From Bacillota bacterium (lineage in GTDB: Bacteria; Bacillota; Clostridia; Acetivibrionales; DTU013), in NCBI GenBank assembly GCA_023411575.1, contig JAEYOP010000040.1:511481-575480 (forward strand): a stretch of DNA of 64,000 bases, given 5' to 3'. The position numbers were made by a program, and so were the translations under genes. Shown piece after piece: positions 59,460-64,000 of this stretch (positions are counted from its first letter, which is position 1; every line of letters begins with the position of its first letter). The notes below the pieces were generated by a model that searched no databases, was not told where the DNA came from, and worked only from the letters and a program-made list of their open reading frames with translations.

Positions 59460-60551
59460 ATGGGACAAAATACAGACTCCCTCGTGCGTTTTATACAATA
59501 TTCCATGAAAGTGCTGCCCGAACTGAAGCGGCAAAATAGCACCCTCTTTTCGCAAGCCGACTGTCCGGCGCAGGTCTCCGGGAATATTGCAGCTTACCCG
59601 GAAACAGGGCCGTATCCGGCGGAGAAGCTGGAAACGCCGATGCTTTGCAGCAGTTTTTTTGCCCTGCAGCCCGGCGTTGACAGGAAAGGCACCCTGTCCT
59701 TCCTCCTTTCGTTATATAAGCTGGCCGACCTCCTCGATTCCTTTAGAGCGAACGCAGAAATCACCGATGAACCGGCATTGCGCAAGCTTTACGGATGCCT
59801 TTCCGGCGCGGTGGACCCCTCCCGCAGCATATGCTGCGCTTTCGGAAATCCGGTAAAAGCCCGCGAAAGCCAGAAGGTCGAACCGGCCAGCGCGCTGTGC
59901 CTTTCCGACCAATGCCGCCTCCAGTTGGCGGTTCTTCCGTCCCTTTCCCTTGCCTCCCCCAAGCTGAAAAAATACATGCAGTTTTATGTTGACCTGCATT
60001 CTTATATGCATTACCCGGAAAGCACCCGGAAGGAATATCTTCAGACCTGGAGCGACTACTACCTCAAGCGGTATCCGGGAATATCCTGCATGGAGTTCTG
60101 CGCCGCTTCGGATTCCCTTCTGGGCATTGTCGCCATGTATGCTTCCGCGGCAAATCCAAAAATGACATCGGATGAAATCCGGCTCCTGGACGACGCCTGT
60201 TTCCCCTGGCTGTGCGGCCTGGAAGCCTTGCTTCGCGCCTTCGTGCGTACGCGCCTGTCCGAAAATCCGGTTGAAGTGAATTTTTGTTCCCACTATCCGA
60301 ACCTGAAGGAATGCGAACAACGGCTGCTGTATTTTGCAGTAAAAGCGGAAGAAGCCTGCCTGAAGCTGAAGGATCGCAATTTCTACCTGTCGCTTTTGAG
60401 GATCCTTATCGCAATGTACCTCTCCGAACCGGAAGCCGGCTTCGGCATGTACCGGCTTGCCAGCCTCAACATCCTGAAAAACGGCCCCCACCGCACCATG
60501 CTCTACTACAACGGCTGCCGGCTGCTCCGCCTTCTCCGGATGCCGTCCTGA
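59460..60551 (+). CDS. DUF2600 family (YtpB-like, terpene-cyclase-related)
   Basis: 363 residues, AAAGGAGG before ATG. The pattern matches DUF2600: LYKLADLLDSFRAN, YLQTWSDYYLKRYPGISCMEFCAASDSL and FPWLCGLEALLRAFV, and NFCSHYPNLKECEQRLLYFA. In B. subtilis YtpB makes tetraprenyl-beta-curcumene, a sesquarterpene; the Asp-rich metal sites are at the DLLDSF and DDACF positions. Convergent with spmB, five bases away. Confidence 0.78.
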   Translation: MGQNTDSLVRFIQYSMKVLPELKRQNSTLFSQADCPAQVSGNIAAYPETGPYPAEKLETPMLCSSFFALQPGVDRKGTLSFLLSLYKLADLLDSFRANAEITDEPALRKLYGCLSGAVDPSRSICCAFGNPVKARESQKVEPASALCLSDQCRLQLAVLPSLSLASPKLKKYMQFYVDLHSYMHYPESTRKEYLQTWSDYYLKRYPGISCMEFCAASDSLLGIVAMYASAANPKMTSDEIRLLDDACFPWLCGLEALLRAFVRTRLSENPVEVNFCSHYPNLKECEQRLLYFAVKAEEACLKLKDRNFYLSLLRILIAMYLSEPEAGFGMYRLASLNILKNGPHRTMLYYNGCRLLRLLRMPS

Positions 60552-60555
60552 CCGC

Positions 60556-61095
60556 CTATCTCCCGAAGATCAGGGCGCAGACCCAGGCCGAGGCGATCAC
60601 GCTCACGCCGTCCGCCAGAAGCGCTGCCGCCAGCGTATAGCGGATGTTCTTTATTCCAACCGAACCGTAATAAACGGCTAAAGTATAAAAAATGGTTTCC
60701 GTGGAACCCATCATTGTGGAAACCACCCGCCCGACATAGGAATCCGGGCCATAGATGCGGACCAGTTCGGCGACGAGCGCAAGGGAGGCGCTGCCGGAAA
60801 CCGGTCTTAAAAGCGCCAGGGGCACAGCCTCCGGCGGGATCCCCAGGACCGAAACCAGGGGTTTCAGGAGGAAAACGAGAAAGTCCAGCGCCCCCGAAGC
60901 TCGAAGAACGCCGATCGCAGTCATCAGTCCCACCAGGGAAGGCAGGATCCGGACAATCGTGCCGATTCCCTCCCGGGCCCCTTCCACAAACGCGTCGAAA
61001 ACAGGAACGTCCTTTAAAAGCCCGGCGCCCAGGATCAGGAGAAAGATCGCGGGGATGGCGTACAGGGACAAGGTCGTCAGAAAGGAAAAATTCAT
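60556..61095 (-). CDS. spmB: Spore maturation protein SpmB
   Basis: 179 residues from ATG 61095, whose start overlaps the spmA stop (ATGA). Several membrane helices; conserved AIPAIFLLILGAGLLKDVPVFDAFVEGAREG, ILPSLVGLMTAIGVLRASGAL (in part), and MMGSTETIFYTLAVYYGSVG. With SpmA it is needed for spore core dehydration. Nucleoside-transporter (CNT/gate) fold. Confidence 0.95.
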   Translation of the reverse strand: MNFSFLTTLSLYAIPAIFLLILGAGLLKDVPVFDAFVEGAREGIGTIVRILPSLVGLMTAIGVLRASGALDFLVFLLKPLVSVLGIPPEAVPLALLRPVSGSASLALVAELVRIYGPDSYVGRVVSTMMGSTETIFYTLAVYYGSVGIKNIRYTLAAALLADGVSVIASAWVCALIFGR

Positions 61096-61772
61096 TTCAG
61101 CACCCGCTTCCGTGGGCTCCCCGGGATATAGCCTCCATGCCCCTGCGGCATGACGCCGCGGCGCTTCCTCAGAGGCTTTCTGCCGGGTTTTCCGGCCTCC
61201 CGTGAGCCGGAAAACACTTTGACCAGCAGGATCCCGGCCACCGTCGCGCAAACGGAGGCAATCCAGATGCAGGCGGTGATCTCCGCCGGCGCCGAAGAAC
61301 CCGCGTCCGCCCGTATTGCAATGACGGTGGCCGGGATAAGCTGAATAGCGGCAGTATTCATCACAAGAAACATGCACATGGCGTCGGAGGCGCTTTGCTT
61401 ATACGGGTTCAGGCGCTGAAGCTCGCTCATTGCCTTGATTCCCAGCGGTGTCGCCGCATTCCCCAGCCCCAGGAAATTGGCGGAAAGGTTCATGACGATG
61501 GCGCCGAGGGCAGCCTCGCTTCCGGCAACCTGAGGGTACAGCAGCCGGAGCAGCGGCCTGGCAATGCGGGCGATCACCCGGATGAGCCCGCTGTATTCCG
61601 CAATTTTCATCATGCCCGACCAAAGGCACAGGATGCCCAGCAGCCCGATGCAAAGCTCAACGGACCTTCCCGCGGAGGTGAACACGGCCTGAGTTACCTC
61701 CTCCAGCCTTCCGTTGAGCATTCCGAACAGAAATCCGGCAGCAAGCATGCCGATCCAGACATAATTCAGCAT
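61092..61772 (-). CDS. spmA: Spore maturation protein SpmA
   Basis: 226 residues from ATG 61772 (GGAGGG upstream). Typical SpmA: NYVWIGMLAAGFLFGMLNGRL, GLLGILCLWSGMMKIAEYSGL and NLSANFLGLGNAATPLGIKAM. It has an extra basic C-terminal tail of ~35 residues (PGRKPLRKRRGVMPQGHGG). Transcribed with spmB; the intergenic region upstream (61773-62191) holds Spo0A-box-like sites shared with abrB. Confidence 0.95.
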   Translation of the reverse strand: MLNYVWIGMLAAGFLFGMLNGRLEEVTQAVFTSAGRSVELCIGLLGILCLWSGMMKIAEYSGLIRVIARIARPLLRLLYPQVAGSEAALGAIVMNLSANFLGLGNAATPLGIKAMSELQRLNPYKQSASDAMCMFLVMNTAAIQLIPATVIAIRADAGSSAPAEITACIWIASVCATVAGILLVKVFSGSREAGKPGRKPLRKRRGVMPQGHGGYIPGSPRKRVLK

Positions 61773-61863
61773 AACAACCCTCCGAATCATTTATATGAAC
61801 ATATGTCGCAAATCTTTCTAAAAAAATGTTTTACAAGGGAAAATACGGGCATTATAAGGATAG

Positions 61864-61914
61864 GGAGCACGCGTGCTCCTGTGGTTTGCCTGACAAATGT
61901 CGTAATTTGTCGAA
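61864..61914. promoter_or_regulatory. Palindrome and Spo0A-box-like site between spmA and abrB
   Basis: GGAGCACGCGTGCTCC (61864-61879) is a perfect 16-base palindrome. GACAAAT-6-ATTTGTC (61892-61911) is an inverted repeat, and TGTCGAA, the Spo0A core, is at 61908-61914. These sit ~100-140 bases before spmA and ~280 before abrB. The rest of the 419-base gap shows no gene. Confidence 0.45.
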
Positions 61915-62115
61915 TTTAAGATGAATGGATTCCCAGTTAATTATTGGCTTTTTTTACAGTCAACAAAACGCCTTTGTACCCAAAATTATCCATTGCCGGA
62001 GCTTCATGCTGTATAACTACTTATATCATGCGGGCTTGAAGGCCATCGAATAAGTCAAATGTATAGATTTACTTAAAGTTCCAAACCATTTTCTTGAATT
62101 TTTTAAAATTTATTG

Positions 62116-62166
62116 TTGACGCTAACTGGAATTTATGGTAGGATAATAATATAAATTGTTGTCGAA
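62116..62166 (+). promoter_or_regulatory. abrB promoter with overlapping downstream Spo0A box
   Basis: TTGACG (62116-62121), 17-base spacer, TAGGAT (62139-62144). TTGTCGAAAT with the exact 0A core TGTCGAA lies at 62160-62166, just downstream of the start point. In B. subtilis Spo0A~P represses abrB from the same position. Confidence 0.6.
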
Positions 62167-62191
62167 ATTTGTTAAATCAGGAGGATGCATT

Positions 62192-62431
62192 ATGAAATCT
62201 ACGGGTATTGTAAGAAAAGTTGACGAACTGGGACGGGTGGTACTTCCCATCGAGCTGAGGAGAACACTTGATATTGCCGAAAAGGACGCTCTGGAAATCT
62301 ACGTTGATGGAGCTACCATTATTTTAAAGAAATATGAGCCCGCCTGCATTTTCTGCGGAGATGCCAAAGATGTAGCTGTATACAAAGGCAAGAACATCTG
62401 CCCGAATTGCATGAAGGAATTGAAGAAATAA
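62192..62431 (+). CDS. abrB: AbrB-family transition-state regulator with zinc ribbon
   Basis: 79 residues from ATG 62192 (AGGAGG seven bases upstream). AbrB DNA-binding domain, residues 1-50: STGIVRKVDELGRVVLPIEL and IYVDGATIILKKYEP. C-terminal zinc-ribbon-like C52-x2-C55 ... C70-x2-C73 (CIFC, CPNC), the usual clostridial form instead of the Bacillus tetramer tail. Represses post-exponential genes until Spo0A turns it off; an 0A box lies in its leader. Neighbour of rsmI as in Bacillus. Confidence 0.95.
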   Translation: MKSTGIVRKVDELGRVVLPIELRRTLDIAEKDALEIYVDGATIILKKYEPACIFCGDAKDVAVYKGKNICPNCMKELKK

Positions 62432-62442
62432 GACAAGCGTGG

Positions 62443-62472
62443 AATAAGGGCTATGGAAGCCCTTATTTTTTT
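62443..62472. terminator. Terminator between abrB and rsmI
   Basis: AATAAGGGC and GCCCTTATT around a 9-base loop, then TTTTT on the plus strand. It overlaps the rsmI stop and ends abrB. Confidence 0.88.
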
Positions 62473-63325
62473 ACTCTTTTTCACCCAGAAGGCTGTTGTA
62501 AACCTCTCTTTTGCTGATGCCTCTTTCCTCTGCAACCCTCTTCATTGCTTCCTTCCTGTCCATGCCGCCGTCGGTATACATCCGGACGTGCTCCGCCAGG
62601 CCGATGGCATTCCAGCTACTGATTTCCGCCTCTTTCAGGGAATTTTCGTCCGTGCCTTCGAGAATCAGCACGAACTCCCCCTTGGGCGTTTCCCTGCCGT
62701 ATTTGTCGATCGCTTCGTCCAGGGTGCATCGGAGAATTTCCTCGAATTTTTTGGTCAGCTCCCGCGCCAAGCTGATCCTTCTGTTTCCGAAGGCCTCCCG
62801 CATGTCCCGGAGCGTATGGATCAGCTTATGGGGCGCTTCATAAAACACCAGCGTCCTGGTATCGTCCCGGATGGATTTCAGCCGTTCGGACCGCTGCCTT
62901 TTATTCATGGGAAGGAAGCCTTCGAAGCTGAATCTCCCGGAAGGCAGGCCGGACAGCACCAGACCCGTTATGACCGCAGCCGGTCCGGGCGTCATGGTTA
63001 CGGGGATGCCCCGTTCAGCAGCCAGCTTGACCAGATCCTCACCGGGATCTGAAATGCCCGGGGAGCCCGCATCCGATACCAGAGCGATATTTTTGCCCTC
63101 TAGCATCTGGCCGACCAGATAATTGCCCTTCTCCACCTTATTATGCTCATGATAGCTTACCAGGGTGTTTTTGATTTCAAAATGATTTAAGAGCTTGAGG
63201 GTCTGGCGGGTATCCTCGGCCGCGATCAGGTCCGCTTCCTTCAGCACCCGGAGCGCCCTGAGGGTAATATCCTCGAGATTTCCTATTGGAGTTGCCACAA
63301 GATATAAAGTTCCTGTATTGCCCAA
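62471..63325 (-). CDS. rsmI: 16S rRNA 2'-O-ribose C1402 methyltransferase RsmI
   Basis: 284 residues from TTG 63325 (AAAGG ~11 bases upstream). 2'-O-methylates C1402 of 16S rRNA. TP-methylase fold: LYLVATPIGNLEDITLRALRVL, AAEDTRQTLKLLNHF, LVSDAGSPGISDPGEDLV, and VITGLVLSGLPSGRFSFEGFLP (in part). Nine bases downstream of the trmN6 stop. Confidence 0.96.
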   Translation of the reverse strand: MGNTGTLYLVATPIGNLEDITLRALRVLKEADLIAAEDTRQTLKLLNHFEIKNTLVSYHEHNKVEKGNYLVGQMLEGKNIALVSDAGSPGISDPGEDLVKLAAERGIPVTMTPGPAAVITGLVLSGLPSGRFSFEGFLPMNKRQRSERLKSIRDDTRTLVFYEAPHKLIHTLRDMREAFGNRRISLARELTKKFEEILRCTLDEAIDKYGRETPKGEFVLILEGTDENSLKEAEISSWNAIGLAEHVRMYTDGGMDRKEAMKRVAEERGISKREVYNSLLGEKE

Positions 63326-63333
63326 AGCCGTAT

Positions 63334-64000
63334 CTACCTTTCCTGTTTGTCTCTGCCGTAGATTTCGTCGATTTCCTTCGAATAGTTTCCGTTGCCGTCG
63401 TATATGTAGAGCGGTTCCTGGACGGTCAGTTCGGGGTTCCCGTTGCGGGTGCCGCCGATCAGGACCAGGTTGGGCTTTTTGCCGGGGGAAGGGTGGACCA
63501 TGCGGAGCCGCTTCGGCTCGATGGAATTGCTGCGCATGAGGTAGATGATGTCCGCAAGCCTTTGCGGCCTGTGGACCATGGAAAATTTACCGCCGGTCCG
63601 AAGAAGCTTCGAAGCGGTCGATACGACATCTTCCAGGGTGCAGAGGAGCTCATGCCTGGCCACGGCCTTCGTATCGGCGGGATTCAGCAGGCCTCCGCCC
63701 CTGCCCATGTATGGGGGGTTGGAAACAACGGCGTCGAAGCTTGCCGCTCCGAAGAGGCCGACCGCCTCCCTTATATCTCCGCAGACGATTTCGGCCTTGT
63801 GCTCCAGCCTGTTCAAAGCCACGCTGCGGGCCGCCATCTCCGCCATATCCGGCTGGATTTCCAGGCCGACCACCCTGCCGGGCTCCTTTTTGGCGGCCAG
63901 CAGTACCGCTATAATCCCGGTACCGGTTCCAAGATCGACCACTTCATCGTTTCTGGAAACTGCGGCAATATGGGAAAGCAGTACGGCGTCCTCTCCAAAA
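63334..64000 (-). CDS. tRNA1(Val) A37 N6-methyltransferase TrmN6-like, partial
   Basis: Runs off the window; the frame is open to base 64000 (last codons read FGEDAVLLSH, typical of the family). Motif I is VDLGTGTGIIAVLLAAKK; the catalytic motif is VVSNPPYMGRGG, and HPSPGKKPNLVLIGGTRNG lies near the end. In B. subtilis the relative yabB lies directly upstream of rsmI. The last ~25 residues form a polar tail. Confidence 0.9.
   Translation of the reverse strand, partial: FGEDAVLLSHIAAVSRNDEVVDLGTGTGIIAVLLAAKKEPGRVVGLEIQPDMAEMAARSVALNRLEHKAEIVCGDIREAVGLFGAASFDAVVSNPPYMGRGGGLLNPADTKAVARHELLCTLEDVVSTASKLLRTGGKFSMVHRPQRLADIIYLMRSNSIEPKRLRMVHPSPGKKPNLVLIGGTRNGNPELTVQEPLYIYDGNGNYSKEIDEIYGRDKQER

Overview
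The window comes from an endospore-forming Clostridia-type Firmicute. The evidence is an alpha/beta small acid-soluble spore protein, SpmA/SpmB, a YtxC-type sporulation protein, an AbrB regulator with Spo0A-box-like sites, YabE, low-GC-Gram-positive synteny, strong AGGAGG ribosome binding sites and many T-tailed intrinsic terminators. By eye most of the DNA is moderately GC-rich; 29.8-34.2 kb and 51.7-52.5 kb are clearly AT-richer. I see no rRNA, tRNA, CRISPR array, prophage or intact insertion sequence.

Layout. 0-5.1 kb: the end of an AraC-type regulator, a P-loop/Asp23 fusion protein, YtxC, a GME-fold (DUF6873-like) protein, then small genes including a SASP. 5.1-9 kb: a signalling module of a multi-PAS hybrid histidine kinase, a TetR repressor and a stand-alone receiver, with two similar palindromes in front of its two transcription units. 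9-12.7 kb: a three-gene LplB/LplC/LipO-type ABC importer. 12.9-23.3 kb: homoserine dehydrogenase, an AbrB/RelE toxin-antitoxin pair, YebC, a histidine kinase, a CoA-binding protein, YigZ, a Nudix protein, HflX, a PPi-type phosphofructokinase and a REC protein with a dead GGDEF domain. 23.3-29.7 kb: an Eco57I-like DNA methylase overlapping a dUTPase, a U32 peptidase and ZapA.

29.8-34.2 kb is an AT-rich accessory island: ECF-like sigma factor, DUF4367 anti-sigma factor, two secreted proteins, a lipoprotein and a broken ABC ATPase. 34.2-43.9 kb is a sugar locus: ADP-ribosylglycohydrolase-family protein, glycosidase-like protein, ABC importer and a divergent YesN/YesM two-component system. 44-49.3 kb: flotillin with an NfeD-like partner, an ammonium transporter behind a leader attenuator, and an unrecognised clostridial protein. 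49.8-51.6 kb: GTP-dependent PEP carboxykinase. 51.7-52.5 kb: a small AT-rich cassette with a frameshifted acetyltransferase.

52.5-64 kb matches the conserved Bacillus block ksgA-yabE-tatD-metG...abrB-rsmI-trmN6, here interrupted by a methionine-rich protein, a coiled-coil protein, a DUF2600 protein and spmAB, and lacking rnmV. The least explained items are the sigma-factor island, the amt leader, the HK/TetR/receiver module with its shared operators, the Met-rich repeat protein and several structured intergenic RNAs.
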